Positions 22,021 to 33,733 are shown, numbered from the stretch's first letter. The stretch is 64,000 nt of DNA from Tragulus kanchil (GCA_022376925.1 JAIOJX010000032.1:117529979-117593978), one strand, 5' to 3'. Made by a program: numbers and translations. The notes: generated from the letters alone by a model not told the origin.

Positions 22021-22965
22021 ACCACGATGGCTTGTATGGCCAAGTTGGGAGGGAGGTCACACTTCACCGAGGCCCTGTCTGTCCGGGTCTGGCCAACATG
22101 GCACCATCGTGGAGCAGTGTGGCCAATGATAGTTCAGCCTTCCAGCAAACATCAGGCGGTAAACTGCTGGCCAGGCTGTCGTGGGGGCACGGGCCCTTGA
22201 TACAACCATCCCGCACCCTTGGTACACGTATCAGTGGTGTGTTTCACTAAAGAGCGGGGGCAGAGGGGACTAGCACAGACACCACGAGGTGCAACAATAC
22301 AATATACACTCCCAGGTATCGTATAAGCCGTCCAGGTGTGAACCGCTCCCCCTGCCACCACTGCAGACAATCATCATGGAGGGCATAGCGCCCTGGTATG
22401 ACGTAGGGGTAATGAAGCTACACAGGAGACATTATGGAGGTACAACTGCACAGCACGGTCATCATGGGGTGTAACTCCCAGCATAACGGTCACTGAGGCA
22501 TGATCCTTGTAGCTGCCTCGGTATAGAAACCATAGCAATGCAACGCCCGGGCCGAGACATCCAGAGGTGCAGCCGTCCTGGTCAGAGGTCATGTGAGTGT
22601 AGACAGACATTATGGGGTGCAGCCGCCTGCTGGATGTGACCGAGGTACGTTATCACATAGGAGCAACTCCAGTATCAACGTCACGGGGTGTCAGTCCCCC
22701 CAGCACAGCCAGAGTCACTTCGTCATGTCCGACTCTTCTGTGGCCCTATGAACTGTCGCCTGCCGGGCTCCTCTGTCCATGGGATTCTCCAGGCAAGAGT
22801 CCTGGAGTGGGTTGCCACATCCTTCTGCAGGAGATCTTTCTGACACAGGGGCTGAACCCCAGTCTCCTGCCTGGCAGGCAGATTCTTGACCGCTGAGCCA
22901 CCGGGGAAGCCCAGTATAGCCCTCACGAGGGCGAGATTCCAGAGCAGGTGTCATGTGGTGCACTC
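22020..22965. repeat. Decayed minisatellite with a 'tcatgggGTGcaact' core
   Basis: Related phrases recur irregularly every about 30-50 bases: 'caccacgaggtgcaacaat' (about 22281), 'gacattatggaggtacaact' (about 22428), 'gtcatcatggggtgtaactc' (about 22459), 'acattatggggtgcagccgc' (about 22608), 'aacgtcacggggtgtcagtc' (about 22678) and, beyond a SINE, 'gtgtcatgtggtgcactctt' (about 22949). I infer an old, diverged tandem array split by the SINE at 22715-22913. It is not a coding region. Confidence 0.5.
22715..22913 (-). mobile_element. Bov-A type SINE
   Basis: On the minus strand it begins 'gggcttccccggtggctcag' at about 22913 and runs through 'cactccaggactcttgcctg' and 'cagaggagcccggcaggcga' to 'gccacagaagagtcgg'. 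It lies inside the decayed minisatellite. Confidence 0.85.
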
Positions 22966-24190
22966 TTGGACGCGGTTCTGGCCATGGCTGTCAGAGAAGC
23001 TGGACCTCTGGTAACCCCACCCCCACAGTGACAAAGACAAGTGGCCCTGATCTGGGGACTTCTGGGTTCCCCTGTGTATCTGGGTCTGGAGTATAGGCCA
23101 CTGTCCAGATGCAGAAAGAGGACAGACAGAGGTGAAGACCTTGAAAAAACGACATTCCCTCCCAGAGAGCCTCTCCCAGCGGCCCATGGACACAGAGACA
23201 CCCAGAGAGATGGGGAGACGTGGGGACACGCAGACACATTCTCAGGGAATCACTCCGGTCACCCCAGAGCTGTCAGCGCCAGGGCCTTTCCCTCACCAGT
23301 TCCCGGTACAAGCAAGCTGCCTCCGCCCCGACTCTGGGCACAGAGCCTGCCCCAGGGTCAGGCGGCGCAGGCAGCTCCCAGCTCCAGGGCCCCGTGTCAG
23401 AGTCCCAGCTCTGGGTCTGGCCGCCGTCTAGACACTGGCCCTGCCCCCACCGCAGAGTGCTCAGGGTCACCTGTGAGCAGGTGGCAGGAGGGGAGCAGGG
23501 AGGCGGATGACGCTCGCCCTGCTGGGGTGGCCAAGCGCCTGTTGAACTCTGTGCAACAATGTTAAAAGCACAGCGTCCGCTTCTGCCTGCGGCTGGGTGA
23601 GTCTGGGCTCTCAACACGGCCTGAGCACTTGCACACGCAGCTCATCTCTGAATTGCACCGTGGACCATCGCTTCTACCAACTGACACACTTGGCAGGAAA
23701 ACAATTCTGGGCTGAATGATACAGCACAGTATCACTGGATGCCATTTTCTACACTCAGAACTGTTTTCATATACCCTTTCACTACACAGGTGTAGAGCTG
23801 CCAACGGCCCTTTCTTGGGAAGAACTGTCCTTACTCTGAAATTTTGTCCTTGGTGTTCAAATGTCCTTTCTTGTAAGAAGTAATGGTGATATCAGATATC
23901 ACTTATTTTTTTAATAATGTCCTTACTTGGCAAAATAAAAAATTGCCAACCCCAGGTCTGGCCTCCAAGTACTTCTGGAAACTGTACTGGTCTCTGAAAT
24001 TGAAGAGCCTGGGGATCCCGGGCTTTGCGTGAAAAGGAAGGAGCAGGCATCACAGCAAGCCACAGGATTTGAACGCACATGTCACGGAAAAGCCTGTCAC
24101 ACAGGTCACCTCCATGTGGCCTCCACGGGGGCCCCCCAGAAAGACCATGTGACGCCAGACATGGTGGGGGGGTTCCCTGGCTGGAGAACA
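22966..24190. other. Intronic DNA, no gene recognised
   Basis: Short frames only. 23700-23950 is AT-richer and includes a decayed repeat-like tail ('ttatttttttaataatg'), but I cannot name the family. Confidence 0.35.
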
Positions 24191-24194
24191 GCTG

Positions 24195-24690
24195 GGATTG
24201 TTCGGAGGCCTCCTCATGAATATGCAAACACAGATTGATTTGTTTCTCTTGGGCACGTGTTACTATTCACAAATATTAATTAGTCTCCTAATACCACCTG
24301 TTCTGGATAGCTCCCTCCCTGCTTCCTCTCTGGGCCAGGACCCTGACTCCCAGGAGAGGGCTGGGGCCCCAGAACAGACATTAGTAGGGGGTTATCCAGG
24401 GCCCCAGGGAGCGGCCGGCCAAGGGGAGAGGCCAGCGCTCGGCAAGAGGAATGTGAGGCGGGCAGCGCCGGGGGCTGTTCATCTTCCCACCGGCGGGCAG
24501 CTAACCGAGCCCTTTGTCACGTCCCGGACACTTCACCGCGTGGCACTGCAGCAGCAGCCGCGGAGGCGGAAACAGGCCTTGTTACACTTGGGAAGGGAAA
24601 ACCAACGTGTTTCCAACTCTCACCAAACCAACCACCAAATTATGACGGGAATAAATCAGTCCCAGCCGTGACCCCGGACCTGAGAAAGGA
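24195..24690. promoter_or_regulatory. Candidate conserved enhancer-like element in PTPRF intron
   Basis: An AT-rich island of binding-site-like words sits in otherwise GC-rich intron: 'catgaatatgcaaac' (POU/octamer-like, about 24214), 'aatattaattagtctcct' (homeodomain TAATTA/ATTAG, about 24273), 'ccctttgtcacgtcccgg' and 'aattatgacgggaataaa' (about 24637). No SINE or LINE signature is visible and there is little simple repeat. The words are seen; conservation and enhancer role are inference. Confidence 0.35.
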
Positions 24691-25188
24691 GGCAGCCGGC
24701 AGCAGGCTGCCTTCGCTCCTCCAGCCAGTTGGCCAGGGTTTATGACCACAGCCAGAATCAGCCCCCCAGCCCGGAAGCTGGACCCCCGACCCTCGGGCCG
24801 CCCTCAGCGACTCAGTCTCCTCTATGAGTGGATGGGGAGCCAGGGAGGAGCGTCCCAGAGTGTCTCAGGGTGGTGCCAGCTCCAGCAGAGGCTCAGCTCT
24901 GGGGACAGGAGACCAAGGGGCCAGCGGAAGCACCCTCCTACTGCGATAGCTCCTAAGCCACCAGCCCTCTGGCCTCCTTCCTCTGGGGAGAGCAGCCTCC
25001 CTTGGGTTAATGTTCACCAACACGGCTGCCTCCAGGTCTTGGCACTCACTGTTCTCTATACTGGGAAGGCCTTCTGGCCCAAACACCTGCTCACCCACCA
25101 GAACTCAGCTCAAGTGGCCGGTCACTGTGAATCTTCCCTGAATGGCCCTTCCCGGTTTTCTAGATCTGCACAGCATTGTGAAGGCTGC
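24691..25188. other. Intronic DNA with a probable L2 remnant
   Basis: About 24990-25160 ('ccaggtcttggcactcactg', 'ctcaagtggccggtcactgt') resembles decayed antisense L2. Nothing else recognised. Confidence 0.4.
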
Positions 25189-25200
25189 AAACGTAGCCCA

Positions 25201-25415
25201 GACCGGTGCTTCTCAATCCAGGGAGATTCTGCCCCACAGTGGGGACACCAGGCGATGTCTAGAGACATGTTTGACTATCTGATGGGGAGGGGGTGAAGGT
25301 GCTACCAGCACAGTAAGAAGAAACAAGGGATGCTGCTAGACATCCTACAATTACTGGGCCAGCACCCACGATAAAGGATTCTCTGTCAACAGTTCTGAGG
25401 TTGAGATACCCTGAT
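25201..25415 (+). mobile_element. MER20 DNA transposon (hAT-Charlie)
   Basis: 'ccggtgcttctcaatccagg', 'ccaggcgatgtctagagaca', 'gggatgctgctagacatcct' and 'ctgaggttgagataccctg' match the ~220 bp MER20 consensus as I know it, near full length. The terminal inverted repeats are decayed. The family is known for carrying regulatory activity in placental mammals. Confidence 0.75.
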
Positions 25416-26318
25416 GCAGACAGCAAGATCATTCCCTGCTGTCACCTAGGTCCTACCCCAGCTCCTGCCCCAGAACCCAGCCCCTGTGAGCAGCCTGGGC
25501 CCCACTACCCCACGTATGCTTGACTCATATTAGCTGTCCCCAGGCCTCGGGACCTCCAGGCATCTTCCCCACCCCCTCCCTATCTGTCCCGTCTCCAGAA
25601 GCCAGGCCATACAGCACCCCCCGCCCTCCCCCTTCACCTATGCCATCAGCAAGGGGCCCCCCCCGAGGAGAGAGGGCAGAGGGCGCCACTCTCAAGCCCC
25701 TTTTCTGGTAAGACTGGGCGCCCAGGAAGGTCAGGCCCATCATCTAAAGATGGACAGGTGACGGGTATCACCACACCCACCCTCCCCATCTGACCTTTCC
25801 AACCCGTGACACGGCCTTCTCGCCACGCCTTCCATATAAGCCCAAAGCCCACCTCATCATGCATGAGGCCTGGTCCTCAGCACATGACTGGGCCGTGCTC
25901 ATTTCCCTTCCCTGTCCAGGCCAGAGCCATCTCTTCCCTAGCCCTCTTCACTGGGCATCATGCAGAACTGTCCAGGGCGGCCTCCTGGGCCCTGAGCCGG
26001 ATGGCGGAGCGATGAAAAAGACAGTCACAGCCTGTGCCCTCAGGCAGCTTGCAGAGGCCTCAGATTCAACCAGAGCGCAGCCTCCCCAACCCCGCCTCCA
26101 GGTCCCCACCTCAGGGACGAGCACTGCCGCAACCCGCCACTCACACCAGCCAGGCCTCCTCAAATTCTCCCTCTTCCTCATCCTACATGTGCAGCTGCTC
26201 CATACGCTTGAATGTGCCCTGGCTCCACCCCAACCACCCTGTGAGGAGGCCCTCGTTGGCACCCACGTCTTCAGTGGGCTTCCTTGCCTCTGGTCACTCC
26301 AACCTCAAACGTAGCCCA

Positions 26319-26533
26319 GACCGGTGCTTCTCAATCCAGGGAGATTCTGCCCCACAGTGGGGACACCAGGCGATGTCTAGAGACATGTTTGACTATCTGA
26401 TGGGGAGGGGGTGAAGGTGCTACCAGCACAGTAAGAAGAAACAAGGGATGCTGCTAGACATCCTACAATTACTGGGCCAGCACCCACGATAAAGGATTCT
26501 CTGTCAACAGTTCTGAGGTTGAGATACCCTGAT
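26319..26533 (+). mobile_element. MER20 second copy (from the tandem duplication)
   Basis: Identical to 25201-25415 at offset 1118. Identical decay in both copies shows this is a copy of the same insertion, not an independent one. Confidence 0.75.
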
Positions 26534-27597
26534 GCAGACAGCAAGATCATTCCCTGCTGTCACCTAGGTCCTACCCCAGCTCCTGCCCCAGAACCCAGCC
26601 CCTGTGAGCAGCCTGGGCCCCACTACCCCACGTATGCTTGACTCATATTAGCTGTCCCCAGGCCTCGGGACCTCCAGGCATCTTCCCCACCCCCTCCCTA
26701 TCTGTCCCGTCTCCAGAAGCCAGGCTATACAGCACACCCTGCCCTCCCCCTTCACATATGCCATCAGCAAGGGGCCTCCCCAGAGGAGAGAGGACAGAGG
26801 ACTCCACTCTCAAGCCCCTTTTCTGGTAAGACTGGGCGCCCAGGAAGGTCAGGCCCATCATCTAAAGATGGACAGGTGACGGGTATCACCACACCCACCC
26901 TCCCCATCTGACCTTTCCAACCCGTGACACGGCCTTCTCGCCACGCCTTCCATATAAGCCCAAAGCCCACCTCATCATGCATGAGGCCTGGTCCTCAGCA
27001 CATGACTGGGCCGTGCTCATTTCCCTTCCCTGTCCAGGCCAGAGCCATCTCTTCCCTAGCCCTCTTCACTGGGCATCATGCAGAACTGTCCAGGGCGGCC
27101 TCCTGGGCCCTGAGCCGGATGGCGGAGCGATGAAAAAGACAGTCACAGCCTGTGCCCTCAGGCAGCTTGCAGAGGCCTCAGATTCAACCAGAGCGCAGCC
27201 TCCCCAACCCCGCCTCCAGGTCCCCACCTCAGGGACGAGCACTGCCGCAACCCGCCACTCACACCAGCCAGGCCTCCTCAAATTCTCCCTCTTCCTCATC
27301 CTACATGTGCAGCTGCTCCATACGCTTGAATGTGCCCTGGCTCCACCCCAACCACCCTGTGAGGAGGCCCTCGTTGGCACCCACGTCTTCAGTGGGCTTC
27401 CTTGCCTCTGGTCACTCCAACCTCTCCTACACACAAACCAGTGTTCCTTTTCTGTTTACAGAAACGCATATCCGATCAAGGCCCTCAGCTCTGTTTGCTG
27501 CTTTTACCCCATAAGAGGTCATGAATGAAGAAATGAATGGGCAAATGTGTAGATGAATGTGTGGATGCTGCTCCTCTGGGTAAGAACCTTCAGTGCA

Positions 27598-27840
27598 GGG
27601 CTTTCCTGGTGGTCCAGTGGGTAAAGCATCCACCTTGCAGTGCAAGGGGCACCAGTTCAATCCCTGGCCTGGGAAGATCCTACATGCTGTGGAGCAGCTG
27701 GACTGGTGTGTGTCCAATTACAAGCCAGCGCTCTGGAGCACATGCGCCCAGAGCCAGTGCTCTGCAACAAGAGGCCACTGCAGTGGGAGGTCCACACAGG
27801 CCAAAGAATAAAAAGATGGATGAAATAAATATATATATAT
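27598..27840 (+). mobile_element. tRNA-derived ruminant SINE
   Basis: Head 'gggctttcctggtggtccag', B-box-like 'gttcaatccctggcctggg', an internal 'cgctctggagcacatgcgcc', and a tail of 'aataaatatatatatataaa'. The same family as 4399-4732 in opposite orientation. Confidence 0.85.
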
Positions 27841-28682
27841 AAAAAGACGCATGATGGGGGGGAAAATGAGAAAAAAAAATAGAACCTTCAGTGCCTTCAT
27901 ATCAGGAAAAGTCTAGACTCTAGTCTGGCATCCAAGGCCCATCACAGTCTGACTCTAACCTAACTTTCCAGTCTCATTTCCTGCAACTCTGTTCTGCACT
28001 TCTAGTAGAATGAAGTGGACTTCGAAGAGACATGGAAGGATGGGCCCCAGATTTGTGAGTATCTCGCTCTTCCACAACCTATGGTCGACAGGAACCATCT
28101 TTTCTACAGAAACTCATTGAGCCTGGCTAGCCCTCCAGGCAGCTTTCCCCCCACTGGGCATCATGCAGAACTGTCCAGGGCGGCCTCCTGGGCCCTGAGC
28201 CGGATGGCGGAGCGATGAAAAAGACAGTCACAGCCTGTGCCCTCAGGCAGCTTGCAGAGGCCTCAGATTCAACCAGAGCGCAGCCTCCCCAACCCCGCCT
28301 CCAGGTCCCCACCTCAGGGACGAGCACTGCCGCAACCCGCCACTCACACCAGCCAGGCCTCCTCAAATTCTCCCTCTTCCTCATCCTACATGTGCAGCTG
28401 CTCCATACGCTTGAATGTGCCCTGGCTCCACCCCAACCACCCTGTGAGGAGGCCCTCGTTGGCACCCACGTCTTCAGTGGGCTTCCTTGCCTCTGGTCAC
28501 TCCAACCTCTCCTACACACAAACCAGTGTTCCTTTTCTGTTTACAGAAACGCATATCCGATCAAGGCCCTCAGCTCTGTTTGCTGCTTTTACCCCATAAG
28601 AGGTCATGAATGAAGAAATGAATGGGCAAATGTGTAGATGAATGTGTGGATGCTGCTCCTCTGGGTAAGAACCTTCAGTGCA

Positions 28683-28925
28683 GGGCTTTCCTGGTGGTCC
28701 AGTGGGTAAAGCATCCACCTTGCAGTGCAAGGGGCACCAGTTCAATCCCTGGCCTGGGAAGATCCTACATGCTGTGGAGCAGCTGGACTGGTGTGTGTCC
28801 AATTACAAGCCAGCGCTCTGGAGCACATGCGCCCAGAGCCAGTGCTCTGCAACAAGAGGCCACTGCAGTGGGAGGTCCACACAGGCCAAAGAATAAAAAG
28901 ATGGATGAAATAAATATATATATAT
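28683..28925 (+). mobile_element. tRNA-derived SINE, copy from the tandem duplication
   Basis: Identical to 27598-27840 at offset 1085, including the AT-dinucleotide tail length, so the copy is not an independent insertion. Confidence 0.85.
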
Positions 28926-29198
28926 AAAAAGACGCATGATGGGGGGGAAAATGAGAAAAAAAAATAGAACCTTCAGTGCCTTCATATCAGGAAAAGTCTA
29001 GACTCTAGTCTGGCATCCAAGGCCCATCACAGTCTGACTCTAACCTAACTTTCCAGTCTCATTTCCTGCAACTCTGTTCTGCACTTCTAGTAGAATGAAG
29101 TGGACTTCGAAGAGACATGGAAGGATGGGCCCCAGATTTGTGAGTATCTCGCTCTTCCACAACCTATGGTCGACAGGAACCATCTTTTCTACAGAAAC

Positions 29199-29595
29199 AT
29201 GGTGACTGGGAAGCATAGAGATCCGGGTGGAAGCCCCGGAATGTTATCCTGAAGCCTATTTCACACCTACAGCAGCTGACAGGCTGACTATCATTCCCCA
29301 GCCACCTCCTCCACGCACTCGGGCCGGAGACTCGGGAGCCATCCTCAACACCTCCCCTCCCTCCTGCCCCACATTCACCCCTTCACCACGTCCTGTCTGC
29401 TGGGCCTCCCTAAATAGCACACAAGTCCCTCCTCTCCACCTCCATCGCTGCCTTCCTTCTCCAGGCCTCCACCACCTCTCTGCCACTGGAGCACTGCACC
29501 CTTAGTAACAATGCTTGCATGGCTCTCCCCCAGCCCATGTCTAAATCCGAGCTGCCGGCCTGGCCCTCAGCGCCCCTGCCTGGCTGGACACTCAC
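29199..29595. other. Intron downstream of the second PTPRF UTR exon
   Basis: Unique DNA with pyrimidine-rich stretches. No gene or repeat recognised. Confidence 0.4.
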
Positions 29596-29672
29596 CAGAT
29601 CTTGGCTTGCTCACGCCAGTCACTCCTGGACAACCGGCACGGAGGGCAGGGCACTGGGGCCTCCGCTCCTTC
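29596..29672 (-). other. PTPRF: Probable second 5' UTR exon of PTPRF
   Basis: A 77-base segment on the minus strand is framed by a strong acceptor ('ccttttccctctttccag' just above 29672) and a consensus donor (GTGAGT, complement of 29590-29595). It starts 'gaaggagcggaggccccagt', which resembles the part of the human PTPRF mRNA leader that follows the CpG-island exon as I remember it. Joined to exon 1 it continues an upstream ORF. Joined to the 20453 acceptor it places TGA codons in the main frame. The splice sites are seen; the assignment rests on memory of the human leader and needs an mRNA alignment. Confidence 0.65.
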
Positions 29673-32080
29673 CTGGAAAGAGGGAAAAGGATGGGGAAAC
29701 ATTAAGAATATCACTGCGGCAGAACACGTATTGACATAGAAAGCCATTCAGAATTTGCTGTTTATGGAGAGGGGAGAAAACAAAAAAAGCAGGTTATGGA
29801 ATTGCTCATGCAGGATGATCCCCACTTAGTAGACAGGCCCATCTCTTCACTTCATGCACTCACTCCTTCCATACTCCTAAGCACCTATTATGTGCCACGC
29901 TTCCTGCCAGGCACCCTGCATACAGCCATGAACAACACGGACCAAGGGCCTGACCTCAGCAGAAAGCCCTGTGACCAAGCTCCTCAGTGTAGCCCTCCTG
30001 CACGGCCATCCCACCGGCACCTCTGCAGCCCCACCTGGCCGTGCTCTGTCGCCAGCCAGCTGCCTCGCCAGCCAGCCTGAGAATTTCCTGTTTGGATCCC
30101 CAAACGTGCCATCCTCTCGCCGTCCCTCAGCCCTGCCCAGGCCGCACGCTACTGCCTGGATCACCCGCCCCACCTGTTGTAGCTGCTGATCCCTCGGACC
30201 TCAGAGCCAAGGGCACTTTCTCAGGGAGGCCTTCCAGGATGTCCCAGGCTGCACGCCTGGACCCGGCCTCGGAGCGGAGGCCACAGATGCGATGACTTAT
30301 TTATTTACACAACTGCCGAGTGGCTGGTGAGTCACAGCCATAAGTGTGGTGCGTGCTGGGCTCAGCTCCAGGGCCCCCGCTCCCAGCAGACGGCCAGCAC
30401 ATAGTAGGTGCTCCATCAAGATAGGCCGACTGGGCCGACGAAGGCATGAATGAGTTCACAGAAAACAGCCCAGCCTGGGAGACCCGCGCCAGCATCCACG
30501 GAGCCTTCAAAGAAGCTTCAGAAGCAATATTTATTTTTGACTCTGTGCTGCTCTATAATTTTTAAAATGAAGGTGTGCCCCTGGATGCCTCCTCCGCTGG
30601 CACACACAGCGACAGAGCCCGGCCCCTTCCTCCTGGAACCATTATGGAGCCCCTCCTGGATCTGGGAAGGGGTCTGACATGCCCACACCTGTCATGGCCC
30701 CATCCCCACCGCTCAGCAACCGTCTCCCTGCTGCCCACTCAATTTGGGCCGCACTTCGCCTGGGTTCCTCCTCGGCTTCATGCCCCGACGTGCACAGGGA
30801 TCTTGTCCCACATGACAGCTCTATCCTGGTTCCTCTCCAAATGGACCTGTAGGATGGGGTCAGCGCGTCACCCGAGACCACCCCCCAAAACCTGGCACCT
30901 GGAATCAGTCTCACTGGAGACTGACCACCTCTCCCATACAGGGGATGTCCTCAGGCCAGAGGCCTATCTGGACTAACCAGGACAAGCCTGGTCGGTCCCA
31001 GACCACTCGTGCTGACCCTAAAGCCCACATGCTCTCCTGCCTCCACCGTCCCCTCCCCCGACAGCCCACAGTCCTGGGGCTCAGGACCGCCACACGCTTC
31101 CGGCCCCCAGCCCACCAGCTTCTCCACAAAGCTCCCTGTGGGCCTGCTCCCAGCACACTGGCGGCCAGGCGGGTCTGGCCAGACAAACCAGCTTCCGTGT
31201 CCCAAACTCAAAGGCCCGTTTGTCTGGGGACGCCCACTGGGGCCTCATCAGGCCAGGCGTGAGGCTGTCAGCTCCACCGTTGCTCAGGGACCCTGGGGTA
31301 GGGTCCGAGGCAGAGAATGGGGAGGGTCCCTCAAGCCAGCTGCACTGTGACCATGTCCAAGGCCACACCAGGAGCACCGGGCCTGGTGTCTGGACCTAAG
31401 CTGAGCAGGAGCCACAGCTGAACAGAGGAGATATGCCCCAAACGGTCTGGGGAAGGGTCAGAGAACAGACAAAACAGGCCAAGAATCCTGCACATGGCAA
31501 TATCCTAAAGCACAGACAGGGTTCTAGAAGAGCTAGAATAACACCTGGAACCACCAGTGCCCCCAAACAACCTCAGAGGGTGACCAGCGTCACCCGTTGG
31601 GGTCACGGCAGAGCTCCCAGAACCGCCCCCCCGCCGCCTCCACTGCAACAACCAGGCTGCAGGTGCACCCAGGAGACCAACTGGAGAGCTACTCAGCAAT
31701 GGCCTGGCTGGTGCCGGACCCACGCTAGGAGTCACTGGCCAGCAGCCACAGAGGCCTCGGGAGTGAGACTGGCATTAGTGACCAGGATCAGGTAAGCAGG
31801 CCTTGGCCCCCTGCCAGGGCTGGCCCCTGGCAGGGCTCTCCTTCATGTGCCAAGTCTGTAAAGCCGGTCTGGCAGCGGCACCAGGAGCAAGTTGAAGTCT
31901 AGAGGCGTACGGACACTTCTCTCGAGCGGCTCCCCAGCAGTCCCCATAACAGCACCGGAAGCCATCCCTAGGTGTAGCTGAAAGACTGCCGAGGGACCAA
32001 AACCCCCATTTACAGATCTGGATGCCGGGGACAGAGTCTGGATGCATATGAACCCCAGAGGCAGACGTCTCACTTGAGGC
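29673..32080. other. PTPRF intron 1, unique DNA with an L2 tail
   Basis: 'agcacatagtaggtgctcca' near 30399 with 'gaaggcatgaatgag' is the usual L2 3' end (sense, about 30340-30470). A TGAGTCAC word (AP-1-like) is at 30330-30337. 30520-30570 is an AT-rich patch ('gcaatatttatttttgactc'). The rest is GC-rich without recognised genes. Confidence 0.45.
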
Positions 32081-32339
32081 CCAGGGACCAGGGCGAGTGG
32101 CAGGGACAGGGAACCCAACACGACGACGAGGCTGCCCCTTCCCAGAATCCCTCTCCACCACTCCCAGCATGGGGACTCTTCCCCAGAGCTTCCTCCTCTA
32201 GTTCTCTCATACCAGGCCACCTGAAGGTCAAATGCACCTGAGCAGCACACAGGACCCCAGGCATGGCACGAGGGCTGAGGGCTGGGCACTCTCCAGCCTG
32301 CTGACTGACTCAGAACTGCAGCTACTTTTAGGTGAAAAG

Positions 32340-32635
32340 TGGAAGTCGCTCGGTTGTGTCCATCTCTTTGTGATTCCCTGGACAAGCCATGGGATTCTCC
32401 AGGCAAGAATACTGGCATGGGTAGCTGTTCCCTTCTCCAGAGGATCTTCCCAACCAAGGGATCGAACTCAGGTCTCCTGCACTGCAGGCAGATTCTTTAC
32501 CAGCTGAGCCACCAGGGAAGCCCAAGAATACTGTAGTGGGTAGCCTATCCCTTCTCCAGGGGATCTTCCAGACCCAGGAAGTGAACCGGGGTCCCCTGCA
32601 TTGCAGGTGGATTCTTTACCAGCTGAACTACCAGG
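32340..32635 (-). mobile_element. Bov-A2 type SINE, two tandem half-units
   Basis: Minus-strand heads read 'gggcttccctggtggctcag' (near 32523) and, in the second unit, 'cacctggtagttcagctggt' (near 32633). Each is followed by 'gcctgcagtgcaggagacct'-type text. Two related ~110 bp monomers in tandem are the normal structure of Bov-A2. Confidence 0.8.
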
Positions 32636-32704
32636 TGAGCAGATGCCCAAATAGTTCTAAAATCCCTTCCCACTGCGATTCTGATGGGAGTGGGTCTGCA
32701 TCCG

Positions 32705-32965
32705 CTTTTTGATGATGATTACAATAAGAACTGCTAACACTGAGACAGCAGTAGTTACTAGATGCCGGGCGCTATTCTGAGCACTTTCTGCATATTAACT
32801 TCAATCCTCTAATAACCCTGCAAGATTTAGACTTCTGTTATACCCATTTGACAAACAGGAAAACTAATTCAGAGATGCTAAGCAACTTGCTCAAGGTCAC
32901 ACTGCTATTAAGTGGATTTGAATCCAATAGTCTGAAGCTACAGTCTGTGCTCTTTACCACTGAGG
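32705..32965 (+). mobile_element. MIR SINE
   Basis: 'gatgccgggcgctattctga', 'atacccatttgacaaacagg', 'cttgctcaaggtcacactgc' and 'gtggatttgaatcc' form a nearly complete MIR. A second copy at about 33803-34063 comes from the tandem duplication. Confidence 0.8.
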
Positions 32966-33436
32966 CTGCCTTCTCTTGAGCACAGCTCTACACGGCTTCA
33001 TCCTTCCTCTGCTCCAGGCTTCTCTCCCGAACTCCAGATTCACACACACACACATCCCACCTCCTAAAAGTACCTCCAACCCCATCCTCAAATGCTCCAA
33101 GCATCTCAAAGGCAAAGGGTCCAGCCATGATTCATTATCTGCCCCCGTCCCCACATCTATCTTTCATCCCCAAGACCCAGAGCTCCAGGGACCAGGGCGA
33201 GTGGCAGGGACAGGGAACCCAACACGACGAGCTGCCCTTCCCAGAATCCCTCTCCACCACTCCCAGCATGGGGACTCTTCCCCAGAGCTTCCTCCTCTAG
33301 TTCTCTCATACCAGGCCACCTGAAGGTCAAATGCACCTGAGCAGCACACAGGACCCCAGGCATGGCACGAGGGCTGAGGGCTGGGCACTCTCCAGCCTGC
33401 TGACTGACTCAGAACTGCAGCTACTTTTAGGTGAAA

Positions 33437-33733
33437 AGTGGAAGTCGCCGGTTGTGTCCATCTCTTTGTGATTCCCTGGGCAAGCCATGGGATTCTCCAG
33501 GCAAGAATACTGGCATGGGTAGCTGTTCCCTTCTCCAGAGGATCTTCCCAACCCAGGGATCGAACTCAGGTCTCCTGCACTGCAGGCAGATTCTTTACCA
33601 GCTGAGCCACCAGGGAAGCCCAAGAATACCGGAGTGGGTAGCCTATCCCTTCTCCAGGGGATCTTCCAGACCCAGGAAGTGAACCGGGGTCCCCTGCATT
33701 GCAGGTGGATTCTTTACCAGCTGAACTACCAGG
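33437..33733 (-). mobile_element. Bov-A2 SINE, copy from the tandem duplication
   Basis: Near-identical to 32340-32635, with a few substitutions (for example 'aacccagggatcg' against 'aaccaagggatcg'). Same insertion seen twice. Confidence 0.8.

Larger units (their letters stand above)
25189..27424. repeat. Tandem direct repeat pair, offset exactly 1118, with a local substitution cluster
   Basis: 25189-26306 and 26307-27424 abut with no junction. They are identical apart from nine substitutions confined to about 25609-25690 versus 26727-26808. In every one the left copy has G or C and the right copy A or T. Likely an assembly duplication carrying either an alternative haplotype or consensus errors in a C-rich stretch. 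Confidence 0.92.
27067..29198. repeat. Tandem direct repeat pair, offset 1085 (likely assembly duplication)
   Basis: 27067-28113 equals 28152-29198. The 38-base junction (28114-28151) matches neither copy's context. 27067-27424 overlaps the preceding pair, so that segment occurs three times. Confidence 0.92.
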
